Shown here: piece after piece, positions 1 to 8,258 of the stretch
Position numbering within the stretch: the stretch's first letter is position 1
How the letters are laid out: the number at the start of each line of letters is the position of its first letter
DNA from: Empedobacter falsenii
Lineage (GTDB): Bacteria; Bacteroidota; Bacteroidia; Flavobacteriales; Weeksellaceae
Assembly: GCF_013488205.1 (NCBI RefSeq)
Contig: NZ_CP040908.1
Span: 1,341,876-1,405,875 of the forward strand
Length of the DNA stretch: 64,000 nt
Direction: 5' to 3'
Translations under genes and position numbers: made by a program
The notes under the pieces: model-generated
What the model was told of the DNA's origin: nothing
Databases searched by the model: none
Seen by the model: only the letters and a program-made list of their open reading frames with translations

Positions 1-473
1 TTCGTTTTACCTCGATAAAACCTTATAGAATTGTTGTTTCTGGTCGAATCAAACATTATACATCTGCTTTTGGTGAACATGTAATTGGTCACGAAGTGGA
101 GCAGGCGTTACAAAAAACTTTAGAAAAATATCCAGCGAGTGTAAATGAATTTACAGTTGCGCCTCAAGTCAATCCAACAGAAGGTTTGCCTTATCACGAA
201 TGGTTAATCGAGTTTGATCAAAAACCTGAGAATCTAACCATTTTTAATGAAGAATTAGATGCGCAAATGCGTCGTCAAAATACGTATTATGATGATTTGA
301 TAACGGGAAATATTTTGCGTCCGCTTGTCGTTTCTGAGGTTAAAACAGAAGGTTTTCAGCATTATATGAAATCGATAGGGAAATTGGGCGGACAAAATAA
401 AGTTCCTCGTTTGTCTAATAATCGCGAAATTGCAGATGAATTTTACAGTCTAAACTTAATTACTACAAATTGA
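1..473 (+). CDS. GH3 auxin-responsive promoter-family protein, C-terminal part
   Basis: The reading frame is open from the window edge (codons start at base 3), so the N-terminus is missing. The motif SAFGEHVIGHEVEQAL and the final FYSLNL stretch resemble the C-terminal domain of GH3-family acyl-adenylating proteins common in Flavobacteriia. In plants GH3 enzymes join amino acids to acyl acids; the bacterial role is unknown. The first internal ATG/GTG lies near 96 but the homologous frame clearly extends upstream. The stop overlaps a TTG start of the next gene, suggesting co-transcription with the thioesterase. Confidence 0.7.
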   Translation, partial: RFTSIKPYRIVVSGRIKHYTSAFGEHVIGHEVEQALQKTLEKYPASVNEFTVAPQVNPTEGLPYHEWLIEFDQKPENLTIFNEELDAQMRRQNTYYDDLITGNILRPLVVSEVKTEGFQHYMKSIGKLGGQNKVPRLSNNREIADEFYSLNLITTN

Positions 474-1045
474 ACACACACACAACAATAGATAAAATGA
501 TTTACAAAACGGTAAAAAGTTCATTAGTAACTTTTTCGCAATTAATGCTTCCATCGCATTCCAATTTTAGTGGAAAAATACATGGTGGATTCATTCTTTC
601 TCTACTCGATCAAATTGCATTCGCATGTGCTTCCAAATACTCTGGAAAGTACTGTGTCACGGCATCTGTGGATAGAGTAGATTTCTTAACGCCAGTAGAA
701 GTAGGGGAATTATTAACACTAAAAGCTTCGGTTAACTATGTTGGAAGAACGTCAATAGTGGTAGGAATTCGAGTAGAAAGTCAAAACATCCAAACTGGTG
801 AAATTAAACATTGTAATTCGTCTTATTTTACGATGATTTGCAAAGAGGAAAATGGAGAAAAAGCTGAAGCTCCAAAATTAATTTTGAAGAATCTGAACGA
901 AGTTCGACGCTTTTATAAAGCTTTGCATCGAATTGAAGAACATTCAAAAGCAAAAGAGCAAATAAAAGACCCAATTGATTATAAATCACAAGATTTAATT
1001 GATCATTTATTGGACAATCATTTCGTTAAAATAGAACTAGATTAA
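470..1045 (+). CDS. Hotdog-fold acyl-CoA thioesterase
   Basis: A 191-residue protein when started at TTG 470, which overlaps the preceding stop by four bases. An ATG at 497 (MIYKTVKSS) is an equally good start. The core HGGFILSLLDQIAFACASKY, followed by a VDRVDFLTPVEVGE segment, is the signature of YciA/BACH-type hotdog acyl-CoA thioesterases, with HGG and the following Asp of the central helix as active-site elements. It would hydrolyse acyl-CoA to free acid and CoA in the cytoplasm. The lysine/glutamate-rich C-terminal tail of about 60 residues goes beyond the hotdog domain. A strong hairpin terminator follows. Confidence 0.8.
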   Translation: MNTHTTIDKMIYKTVKSSLVTFSQLMLPSHSNFSGKIHGGFILSLLDQIAFACASKYSGKYCVTASVDRVDFLTPVEVGELLTLKASVNYVGRTSIVVGIRVESQNIQTGEIKHCNSSYFTMICKEENGEKAEAPKLILKNLNEVRRFYKALHRIEEHSKAKEQIKDPIDYKSQDLIDHLLDNHFVKIELD

Positions 1046-1063
1046 AGTTTTTATATTATAAAT

Positions 1064-1099
1064 AAAAAACTCAATTCAGTAAATGGATTGAGTTTTTTT
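1064..1099 (+). terminator. Rho-independent terminator after thioesterase
   Basis: A 12-bp inverted repeat (AAAAAACTCAAT / ATTGAGTTTTTT) with an 11-nt loop and a T-run sits 18 bases after the thioesterase stop codon. Confidence 0.8.
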
Positions 1100-1269
1100 G
1101 GTATTATATATTTGATAAATAGTTGTTTGTGATTTATCCTCTTCCAAAAAAAGTATTATTGAATGGTCATTACTAAATTGTAAATTATTTGATTTTAAGA
1201 AAATTAGGCATTGTATTTGTTTTATTAATCTTTAATACCAAAACCAATCTTTTTATTTAATTCATTGTT

Positions 1270-1476
1270 ATGAAAACTCTCTTCAAATTTTTATTACTAT
1301 TGATAGCAAGTACAACTATTTCATTTGCTCAATCTTCTGGTTTAAATAGTCAATTAATACAAACAAATTTTAGTAAAAATAGCCCTAAATCTTCAAATCC
1401 TATTAGTTTTGCTGTAGCAGGAAGTGTACTTGTTTTAGCTTTTTGTGCTTTTCGTTTCAGAAAAAAAATTGTCTAA
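1270..1476 (+). CDS. Small secreted protein with C-terminal membrane anchor
   Basis: A 68-residue product. Residues 1-20 form a classical signal peptide ending SFA-Q. A short Ser/Asn-rich spacer of about 25 residues follows, then a hydrophobic helix (ISFAVAGSVLVLAFCAF) and a basic tail RFRKKIV. Signal peptide, short ectodomain, membrane helix and positive tail together resemble the tripartite C-terminal sorting signals of surface proteins, although no PEP or LPXTG motif is present. It could equally be a tiny membrane protein. I do not recognise a family. It is monocistronic, with an AT-rich 220-base leader. Confidence 0.5.
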   Translation: MKTLFKFLLLLIASTTISFAQSSGLNSQLIQTNFSKNSPKSSNPISFAVAGSVLVLAFCAFRFRKKIV

Positions 1477-1536
1477 AAGCGAAACAAATCCTTTTTTTCA
1501 AAATCAGAAAAACAATTTAATTTTTAAATTTGTAGA

Positions 1537-2088
1537 ATGAAATATTTATTCATTTTACTTGTATTGTTAGTGTTGTTTGTTATTTACAAAAAACTAAAAA
1601 CAGCTCAAATAGAAAAGCCACTTCCAAAAGAAGAAGAACCAAAAATATCGTTTTTAAAAATTGAAAAAAATGATGATTTGATTGATGATTCCAATCAACA
1701 AATTATAGATTATCAAGTAAAAATAGATTCGGTAACAAAGAAAAAAAATACATTAGAATTTTTAATTTCTATTCAAAATAATACCGAAAAAACAGTTCGT
1801 ATAAATATCGTTGAAGCTGATTTTTATTCAAATTCTTCTCAAAAAAAGATTAAAGCGGATGTTACATTTTATGGAGAATTGGCAATGGGAACAAATGATA
1901 TCTTGCTAAAAAACACCGTTTTACGCGAATCTCACGTTATCCGAAATATTTATTTTTTCGAAACAGATTTAATTCATTTTAATCAAAATGATTATTTGGA
2001 AATTGATATAGAGATTAATGGGGAACATTATCAGTTCAAAAACTATTTTCATCAAATAACTTTCGAATCGATCAAATACATTCAGTAA
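1537..2088 (+). CDS. Hypothetical membrane-anchored protein
   Basis: A 183-residue protein with one N-terminal membrane helix (residues 2-18) followed by a short basic segment and a Pro/Glu-rich linker. The remaining 130 residues are soluble, with alternating hydrophobic beta-strand-like segments. The likely topology is N-in with a periplasmic soluble domain. No catalytic motif is visible and I do not recognise the family. It starts 60 bases after the small anchored protein and may share its transcript. Confidence 0.55.
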   Translation: MKYLFILLVLLVLFVIYKKLKTAQIEKPLPKEEEPKISFLKIEKNDDLIDDSNQQIIDYQVKIDSVTKKKNTLEFLISIQNNTEKTVRINIVEADFYSNSSQKKIKADVTFYGELAMGTNDILLKNTVLRESHVIRNIYFFETDLIHFNQNDYLEIDIEINGEHYQFKNYFHQITFESIKYIQ

Positions 2089-2144
2089 TCTGATTTTTTG
2101 ATTTGAATTGTAAGGCTTAATTTTGCATTTCAGAATTTAGAGAT

Positions 2145-2972
2145 ATGAAACATATACAATTGATGCTTGGAAGCTTGATGCTTTTTGGATTAACAGCTTG
2201 TCAAACACCAAAAATAGTTACTGAACAACAACCAGTTCAGCAAAAAAGTTTGCAAGTTGATGGTAAAATTTATGCTGCATTTTTTCAACAACGTGCCGCT
2301 GAATATCAAGCCTTAAGCCAGCAAGCTTATAATGTTGCTAAAATGAGATTGGATGAAGCAATCGCGAAAAAAGGCGCAAAACCTTTGGCGATTGTAACGG
2401 ATATTGACGAAACTTTTTTGGATAATTCGTACTATGCAGTAGAAATGGCGCGTCAAGGAAAAACGTGGTCGCAAGAAACTTGGGCAAATTGGACCTCTAA
2501 AGGAATTGCAACGCCTTTGGCTGGTTCTCAAGAGTTTTTTCAGTATGCGGCGAGTAAGGGAGTTCAGATTTTTTACGTTACAAATCGATATGAAGTGGAA
2601 CGTCCTGGAACTTTAGCAAATTTAGAGAAATACAATTATCCAATTCAAAGTGCTCAGAATTTAATTTTGAGAAGCAAAGAAAGTAGTAAAGAAGCGCGTC
2701 GTCAAAATATTTCGAAAGATTATGACATTGTTTTATTGTTGGGAGATAGTTTGACAGATTTTTCTTCTTTATTTGATAATCATAAATCTGAAAAAGAAAG
2801 AGCGGCAGCTGTAGAAACTTTAAAATCTGAATTTGGAAAACGATTTATTGTATTGCCAAATGTTGGATATGGCGATTGGGAATCTGCAATATTTGATTAC
2901 AAATATGATTTGACTCAAGAGCAAAGAGATTCGATTATATACGAAGCAGCGAGAGAAACACCTGTGAAATAA
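2145..2972 (+). CDS. 5'-nucleotidase / acid phosphatase lipoprotein, e(P4) family
   Basis: A 275-residue lipoprotein with signal peptide and lipobox LTAC (Cys19). The HAD signature VTDIDETFLDNS supplies the nucleophile/acid Asp pair; YVTNR and GDSLTDF are the downstream HAD motifs. The length fits e(P4)-type class C acid phosphatases, which in Haemophilus dephosphorylate NMN and nucleotides outside the inner membrane. The likely role here is scavenging nucleoside monophosphates at the cell envelope; substrate preference is not visible from sequence. It converges with the T6SS tssR gene, and a shared hairpin lies between them. Confidence 0.85.
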   Translation: MKHIQLMLGSLMLFGLTACQTPKIVTEQQPVQQKSLQVDGKIYAAFFQQRAAEYQALSQQAYNVAKMRLDEAIAKKGAKPLAIVTDIDETFLDNSYYAVEMARQGKTWSQETWANWTSKGIATPLAGSQEFFQYAASKGVQIFYVTNRYEVERPGTLANLEKYNYPIQSAQNLILRSKESSKEARRQNISKDYDIVLLLGDSLTDFSSLFDNHKSEKERAAAVETLKSEFGKRFIVLPNVGYGDWESAIFDYKYDLTQEQRDSIIYEAARETPVK

Positions 2973-2986
2973 AGAATAAAATAAAT

Positions 2987-3016
2987 AAAAAAACTGTCGA
3001 TTAAGACAGTTTTTTT
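2987..3016. terminator. Bidirectional terminator between phosphatase and tssR
   Basis: A-run, CTGTC, a short loop, GACAG, then a T-run. The symmetric A/T flanks would serve both convergent genes. Confidence 0.75.
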
Positions 3017-3025
3017 GTTTAAATA

Positions 3026-5404
3026 TTATTCAACATGAATGTTATACAAGTTTGGTAAATAGTATTGATTAATCCAATAATAAGTTTCACCATTTTGCTT
3101 GATAACGATTTTCTTATTGTTTTTATTTTCTAATAAACGATCTGCTAAAACTTTGTAATTCGCAAAATATTCTTTTACAATTGTAGGGTCGATTATTTTC
3201 TTTTTTCTCCAATCGTTTAAGGTATATTTTGTCATTATATCTTCGTTGTAAGTATCATATCCAGTACTTGTTGCAATTGCATAAGCCATCGTTTTTTTGC
3301 CTAAATCTTTTGCTTGAAATTCTTTCAAAGTAGTATAATTATCTTTTACAATCTTCATATAACGTTTGATCGCTGTACTTTGATTAAAATCTCTGTTCTT
3401 GATAATTGTTTCGTGATAAATTGAAAGATACAATTGACGAAGATTTTCATATTCTTCCGATGAAATTAAAATTCCGCGATCAATAAGTGGACTATATTTT
3501 AAATCATTTTGAATTTCTCCTTTAATTAAAAAAGGATGATCAATTGTGACAAATTGAGAAGAAAATTCTGCTGGCATTGGGGATGGAGCGCCAGGAAATA
3601 AACTTCTATATCTTGGTTTTATTTCTGTTTTTGCAACTCCAACATTTGATTTGAAATATTTTGTCAAAGAAGCATCAATTTCTTTGTTCTCTTTTGTAAT
3701 TTGTGTCGTAATACTATCAAGAGCTTTTGCTAATAAACTATTAGAAGCCAATTCTCCTTTTCGTGGATAAATTACAAAACCTTGAGTCATACTTGTTTTT
3801 GGATAATCTAATGAGTATAAACCATCTTCATTTCCAACTAAATTATAATTGTTTTTATTGGTTACTTCATTTTGATCAACAATTTTTTCCATCTTTAGTT
3901 TTGCAACATTCTTTGCAGATTGAGTAATTATACCTTCTGAAGCTAAAACAAAATTGTTAAATTCATTTCCAGCACCTGAAAAACTTTGGAAAGCAACAAT
4001 TCTAGCACGAGATTGAGATAATGTTCTAATAGCATCTCCAATACCTGTTCCAGAAGCTGCTGTAGAGCCAATAGCTACAACAATATTAGATTCGTCAGGA
4101 ACATTTCTTAATAAATTACCTGCTGATGCTAAAGCTAATTGATAGGGTTGACCACTAGGACCGTTACATTTCATTTCTTTAGAACGATCATCAATGTATT
4201 TTGAAATAACCTCGAAACTATCTGAAAGTTCTGAAACAGCCATATTATCACCACAGTTGTTATTTTTGTATAAAACAACTCCGTATTTGATGTTTTTATA
4301 ATAGCTTAATTTGTCTATTTTGACTTGAAAATCTTGGAAAATAGATTTTGCAATGGCAATACTTTTAGAATTTTCGGCACTTATATCAAGTGCAAAAACA
4401 ATATTTAAGTTTTTATTATTGGTAATTATTTCTTTATATTGATCAAAATAAATTGGTTTACCAGCAACATTGAAAACAAAATTTTTGTTGTAATCTAAAA
4501 TATTAGCCGAATATTTCAGTTTATTTTTTTCTACTTTATCCGCATCTTTTAACGAAACTGGAATAATATTATCTAAAGCATTTGAAGAATAATTATTTTT
4601 CAGATACTTTTTATCATTGGATTCTGGAGATTGTAAAGGTTTTGTTAATCCAATTTTATTAATAATTGAATCATAATTTTCTTTGTTTGGAATTCTAACT
4701 GCATACTTTTCTCCCCAATACGAAATCATATTCGAGCTTACCCAACCATATACATTGTCTTCGTAGCTATCTATTTTGATTTCAGGCGATTTTCCAATCA
4801 AATAGCGTTTATTGTTTTCAGATTGTTTGTAAATGTAAACTAACTGACCAACTGGTAATTTTTTCTTTCTAGCTTGAGTTAGTTGAGGAGAAGTGTAAAC
4901 TAAAACAGAATCATTCTGAAGATATTTATCACCTGTTTTCATGACATCTATATTATTTGGTACAAGCGCAGCTTTGATGGTAAAACCATTTTCTTGATTT
5001 TTCAATGCATTTGTCCATAATAACAACTGATCTTCTGGTATCCAACCATAAGATTTGATTGCTTTTTTAGATGTTTTTCTTAATAAAGCATCCGAAACAT
5101 ATTCTGCAACTTTTACTAAACCAGATGATTTTTTATAATTCAGAACCAATAAAGGTTCTAAAAATTTGATTTCTTTTGGAGATTTTTGATCACTTTTATC
5201 GACATAAACAGTGTTATTTTCACGATCAGAAATAACAACCCAAGGACTATTTTTCTTCGGATAGCCATCAATTACTTTAGTTTCTTCAATAAAACCATAA
5301 ATAGATTGATTAGGCGTTCGTTGAGCTGGCAGTTTTACACTACAGCTTGATATTAAACAAGAAGCTGTTAAGGCAAGTGTAATAGGTAAGATATGTTTTT
5401 TCAT
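3026..5404 (-). CDS. tssR: T6SSiii envelope lipoprotein TssR-like
   Basis: A 792-residue lipoprotein with lipobox LISSC (Cys21), so probably in the outer membrane or periplasm. The N-terminal 230 residues contain repeated SH3-like segments (around YGWIPEDQLLLW and YGWVSSNMISYW). From about residue 335 a von Willebrand A-like fold begins (NIVFALDISAENS, then VVLYKN). This order matches TssR, one of the proteins (TssN/O/P/Q/R) specific to the Bacteroidota T6SS, thought to form the trans-envelope complex that replaces TssJLM. It is last in the minus-strand arm, 7 bases after the PKD protein. Assignment is by architecture and neighbourhood. Confidence 0.8.
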   Translation of the reverse strand: MKKHILPITLALTASCLISSCSVKLPAQRTPNQSIYGFIEETKVIDGYPKKNSPWVVISDRENNTVYVDKSDQKSPKEIKFLEPLLVLNYKKSSGLVKVAEYVSDALLRKTSKKAIKSYGWIPEDQLLLWTNALKNQENGFTIKAALVPNNIDVMKTGDKYLQNDSVLVYTSPQLTQARKKKLPVGQLVYIYKQSENNKRYLIGKSPEIKIDSYEDNVYGWVSSNMISYWGEKYAVRIPNKENYDSIINKIGLTKPLQSPESNDKKYLKNNYSSNALDNIIPVSLKDADKVEKNKLKYSANILDYNKNFVFNVAGKPIYFDQYKEIITNNKNLNIVFALDISAENSKSIAIAKSIFQDFQVKIDKLSYYKNIKYGVVLYKNNNCGDNMAVSELSDSFEVISKYIDDRSKEMKCNGPSGQPYQLALASAGNLLRNVPDESNIVVAIGSTAASGTGIGDAIRTLSQSRARIVAFQSFSGAGNEFNNFVLASEGIITQSAKNVAKLKMEKIVDQNEVTNKNNYNLVGNEDGLYSLDYPKTSMTQGFVIYPRKGELASNSLLAKALDSITTQITKENKEIDASLTKYFKSNVGVAKTEIKPRYRSLFPGAPSPMPAEFSSQFVTIDHPFLIKGEIQNDLKYSPLIDRGILISSEEYENLRQLYLSIYHETIIKNRDFNQSTAIKRYMKIVKDNYTTLKEFQAKDLGKKTMAYAIATSTGYDTYNEDIMTKYTLNDWRKKKIIDPTIVKEYFANYKVLADRLLENKNNKKIVIKQNGETYYWINQYYLPNLYNIHVE

Positions 5405-5411
5405 AAGTTAG

Positions 5412-6326
5412 TTATTTGCTTTGTTTTACTTCGACTTTTATAACGCAACTTCCTTCGTTATCAAGTGTTACTTTTACTTCGTTAATTGCATTATTTTTAT
5501 CAAATTGTAATCCTGTAGTATAGTAGTAAAAACTGTTATTTTTGTCGTTTACAACTACTTGAGTATTATCATTGTTACATAAATATTTTCTTAGTAAATA
5601 GTTATAATTAGAATTAAAATCCAATCCATTTGCGATTGCTTGAAGTTTTATTTTGAAATCATTATTAATTGCAATTGTAGGGTCTACTTCTATTTTAGGA
5701 ATTACAACTTCATCTTTTAAAGGTTCAAAAGATTTTGTGATTCTAATACGGTGTGTAGCAACAGGTTCTAATTGTTCGTCTGTGTATAATGTAACCATAT
5801 AATCTCCTGGTTTACTATAAGAGTAGGTAGGATTTCTATCAAATGCATCTATTCCTCCTGATTCTCCAAATTTCCATCGAAATTCTTTTGCTGTTAAATT
5901 ATTGGTAGAGAATAATACATTTGTAAATTGTTGAGCTGTTGGTGGAGCTTGTATAGTTGTAACTTCAATAACAGGGTTAGAAACAACTTTAGGAGAAACA
6001 AGAATCGGAAAAGTTTTCGGATACTTATTATTAATCAAAACTGTAACTTGATAATATCCAGGTTTGTCAAAAAAGTGAACACCCGATTTTTTATCTGAAG
6101 TTTTTCCATCTCCAAAATCCCATTTGTAAGTTTTTGCATTTTTTGTATCATCTTTATAAGTTAAAGAATCACCAACATTAATAGTATTAGGAAAAGCTTG
6201 TGCATTAATGTTTTGCGCATTAATATCATTTCGACTTTGAAACCATAAATAAAGCAAAATTCCAATAACGGAAAGCGCTGTGATTCCAATCATTATATTG
6301 GTTTTGTTTTTCTGAATATAATTCAT
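5412..6326 (-). CDS. tssP: T6SSiii envelope protein with PKD domains, TssP-like
   Basis: A 304-residue protein with one N-terminal membrane helix (residues 12-29) and two PKD-like domains: YKWDFGDGKTS at about 67-77 and FRWKFGESGG at about 150-160, each followed by a GYYQVTV/GDYMVTL strand. PKD domains are extracytoplasmic Ig-like modules, so the bulk should face the periplasm. In Bacteroidota T6SS loci a PKD-containing single-pass protein next to TssO and TssR is taken as TssP. The C-terminal 100 residues are unique and may contact TssR. Eight bases separate it from tssR, so the two are co-transcribed. Confidence 0.7.
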   Translation of the reverse strand: MNYIQKNKTNIMIGITALSVIGILLYLWFQSRNDINAQNINAQAFPNTINVGDSLTYKDDTKNAKTYKWDFGDGKTSDKKSGVHFFDKPGYYQVTVLINNKYPKTFPILVSPKVVSNPVIEVTTIQAPPTAQQFTNVLFSTNNLTAKEFRWKFGESGGIDAFDRNPTYSYSKPGDYMVTLYTDEQLEPVATHRIRITKSFEPLKDEVVIPKIEVDPTIAINNDFKIKLQAIANGLDFNSNYNYLLRKYLCNNDNTQVVVNDKNNSFYYYTTGLQFDKNNAINEVKVTLDNEGSCVIKVEVKQSK

Positions 6327-6345
6327 TTCGTTAGATTTAGTAAGA

Positions 6346-6855
6346 TTATTTTTTGCTTGTTAATGTAATAAGTTGTTGTTGTTTAGTTTGGTACGAGAGT
6401 GTACAATCTTCAAATTGTTTTTTATAAATACCTACGTTATCTTTTCTGTTCGATTCTATTTTTTTATCATCGAGATACATTTTATAGAATTTTGCAATTT
6501 TTAGATAAGATTCTTTTCGTGGATCTTTGAAATCTCCCATTTCAAATAGATTAGCTACATCACTGATGCTATTTTCTATTTCATAACCTTTCATCGAATT
6601 TCTATTTTCAAAATTCAATTTATTGATTTTAGAAAAAGTACTATCTAAAATAGGTTGAACCATATTTTGCTGAACATCAAATTTATTTTTTTCGTTTAAT
6701 GTTTGTATTGAGATATAATCGCTGTTATCAAAAGGTGATTCAAAATTTTTGACAAAGACAATTGTCAAAAGAGCGGATACAAAAAGTAACATTGCTAATA
6801 AGTAAGAAAAATAGTAACGTTTTTCTTTCTTAGATAAAGTAATCTGAACTTGCAT
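6346..6855 (-). CDS. tssO: T6SSiii inner-membrane protein TssO-like (copy 1)
   Basis: A 169-residue protein with a cytoplasmic N-terminus (STLKKEKRYY-like basic patch), one membrane helix at about residues 16-36 and a helical periplasmic domain. This matches the single-pass TssO family of the Bacteroidota T6SS envelope complex. It sits 20 bases from the PKD gene and 20 bases from another gene of the same design, so there are two tssO-like genes in tandem. One could be the genuine TssO and the other a divergent partner. Confidence 0.6.
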   Translation of the reverse strand: MQVQITLSKKEKRYYFSYLLAMLLFVSALLTIVFVKNFESPFDNSDYISIQTLNEKNKFDVQQNMVQPILDSTFSKINKLNFENRNSMKGYEIENSISDVANLFEMGDFKDPRKESYLKIAKFYKMYLDDKKIESNRKDNVGIYKKQFEDCTLSYQTKQQQLITLTSKK

Positions 6856-6875
6856 AAGTTTTTTGATTTTTTAGG

Positions 6876-7388
6876 TTATTGTCTATATCTAGCTAAAGCA
6901 GCATTCAATTCATTCACTTTTTTCGTGCATTCATTCAGATCACGTAAAGCAATTTTTTCTTGATGAACGGTCATCATCATCTGTCCTTTAAATTCAATAG
7001 TTTGTTTCAGATTATTCATCAAAGCAGCATATTGTTTAAACTCTCTGATACTGTCTTCTCCCATTACAATTTGACATTCTTTAATATCACGAACAATAGA
7101 ATTTCGTAAGAAAATCTCATTACCAACTTCATCTTTCGATAATTTATCTAATTTGAAATAGATTGTATCTAGCTTAGTTTGTAGAATATTATTTCGGTTG
7201 ATGATTGTTCGGTATCGTTCGATATCGCCTTGTATGTCATCTTTTTGAACTTCAGAGCTTTTAAAGAAAAGAAATATGGCAAAAAAAGAAAAAAGACATA
7301 AAACAATAAATGATAGAATAAAATTGAATGTTCCTTTTTGAACATCTTTTTTATTCAGCTTTTGCTGTCCGTAGGGAGTTGTAATCAT
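6876..7388 (-). CDS. tssO: T6SSiii inner-membrane protein TssO-like (copy 2)
   Basis: A 170-residue protein with a membrane helix at about residues 23-43 and a mostly helical C-terminal domain ending in a coiled-coil-like stretch (ECTKKVNELNAALARY). Size, topology and position match the neighbouring TssO-like gene, though sequence identity between the two is low by eye. It lies 21 bases downstream of the regulator gene and is probably in the same minus-strand transcript. It is likely a subunit of the inner-membrane part of the T6SS envelope complex. Confidence 0.6.
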   Translation of the reverse strand: MITTPYGQQKLNKKDVQKGTFNFILSFIVLCLFSFFAIFLFFKSSEVQKDDIQGDIERYRTIINRNNILQTKLDTIYFKLDKLSKDEVGNEIFLRNSIVRDIKECQIVMGEDSIREFKQYAALMNNLKQTIEFKGQMMMTVHQEKIALRDLNECTKKVNELNAALARYRQ

Positions 7389-7409
7389 AGTTTAGAGTTG
7401 TATAGTTTT

Positions 7410-8084
7410 TTAGATGCTTGTGTTGTAATAACCATGTTCGACACAAAATCGAACCAAATCTATTTTATTTTTTAATCCTAATCGTTCGGTTAGTCGTGTG
7501 ATATAAGTATCGATGGTACGCGTGCTGAGGTTAATTCGATCTCCAATTTCTTTGTTGCTAAAACCTTCATAACAAAGTTTTATAATTTGAATTTCCGTAA
7601 CAGTTAGTTCTTGTTCAATTTCAGCTTCTTGACGATTCATATAATTCTGAACTGTTTCTGATTGTCCTGCCCATTCTTTCTTATATTCATTGTAATCAGA
7701 ATTGTCAGAAAGTACACAATTGCTCAAAATATCTTTGATAATGATACTATTTTTTTGACAATAAAATGTGTTGGGAATTTCGTCTAGCGTTATAGAAATA
7801 TCTTCTTGATAAGTGGAAGAATAGGTTAGTATTGGAGTTTTTTCGTCTGTTTTCCTTATTAATTTTATAGCTTCTAAGCCACTAATAATAGGCATAAAAA
7901 GATTGATTAAAAAAACATCTTCTTGTTTTTTATACAGCCTATTTATCAATTCGCTTCCATTGTTGCACTCGTTTACGATCTCGTAAAACGGATTTTCTTG
8001 GAGCATCTTGACTAAGAATTGCTTAAAATAATAATCATTTTCAGCAATAGAAAATCTGGTTATTGCAGAAGATTTGGTATTCAT
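7410..8084 (-). CDS. LuxR-type response regulator with degenerate receiver, T6SS-linked
   Basis: A 224-residue protein with an N-terminal receiver-like domain (about 1-125) and a C-terminal LuxR/NarL helix-turn-helix (about 155-218). The latter shows LTVTEIQIIKLCYEGFSNKEI and RTIDTYITRLTERL, the usual DNA-recognition signature. Where a receiver normally has the phosphorylated Asp in LLDxxMP, this protein has LINLFMP, so Asn replaces Asp. The acidic pocket is also reduced to END. No histidine kinase is adjacent. It is divergent from clpV and heads the tssO-tssR arm, so it is a candidate local T6SS regulator that probably does not need phosphorylation. Confidence 0.8.
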   Translation of the reverse strand: MNTKSSAITRFSIAENDYYFKQFLVKMLQENPFYEIVNECNNGSELINRLYKKQEDVFLINLFMPIISGLEAIKLIRKTDEKTPILTYSSTYQEDISITLDEIPNTFYCQKNSIIIKDILSNCVLSDNSDYNEYKKEWAGQSETVQNYMNRQEAEIEQELTVTEIQIIKLCYEGFSNKEIGDRINLSTRTIDTYITRLTERLGLKNKIDLVRFCVEHGYYNTSI

Positions 8085-8179
8085 GTTTAGGTAGAGAATA
8101 AGTTTGGTACTAATATATAAAACTTATTTCAAAATGTAAATAATTGATTAATAATATTTTTTTTCTTTAAAAAAAATTA

Positions 8180-8187
8180 TAGCTTTG
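8180..8187 (+). promoter_or_regulatory. Candidate Bacteroidota -7 promoter box for clpV arm
   Basis: TAGCTTTG fits the Bacteroidota -7 consensus TAnnTTTG and lies 71 bases before the clpV start, in the divergent intergenic region. No convincing -33 TTTG is present at the usual spacing, so support is weak. Confidence 0.3.
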
Positions 8188-8258
8188 GACTAACATTATA
8201 AAATATAGTTTTTCTTAAACAGATTTTGTAATACTTTCTACTAACCTAAATATACTAT

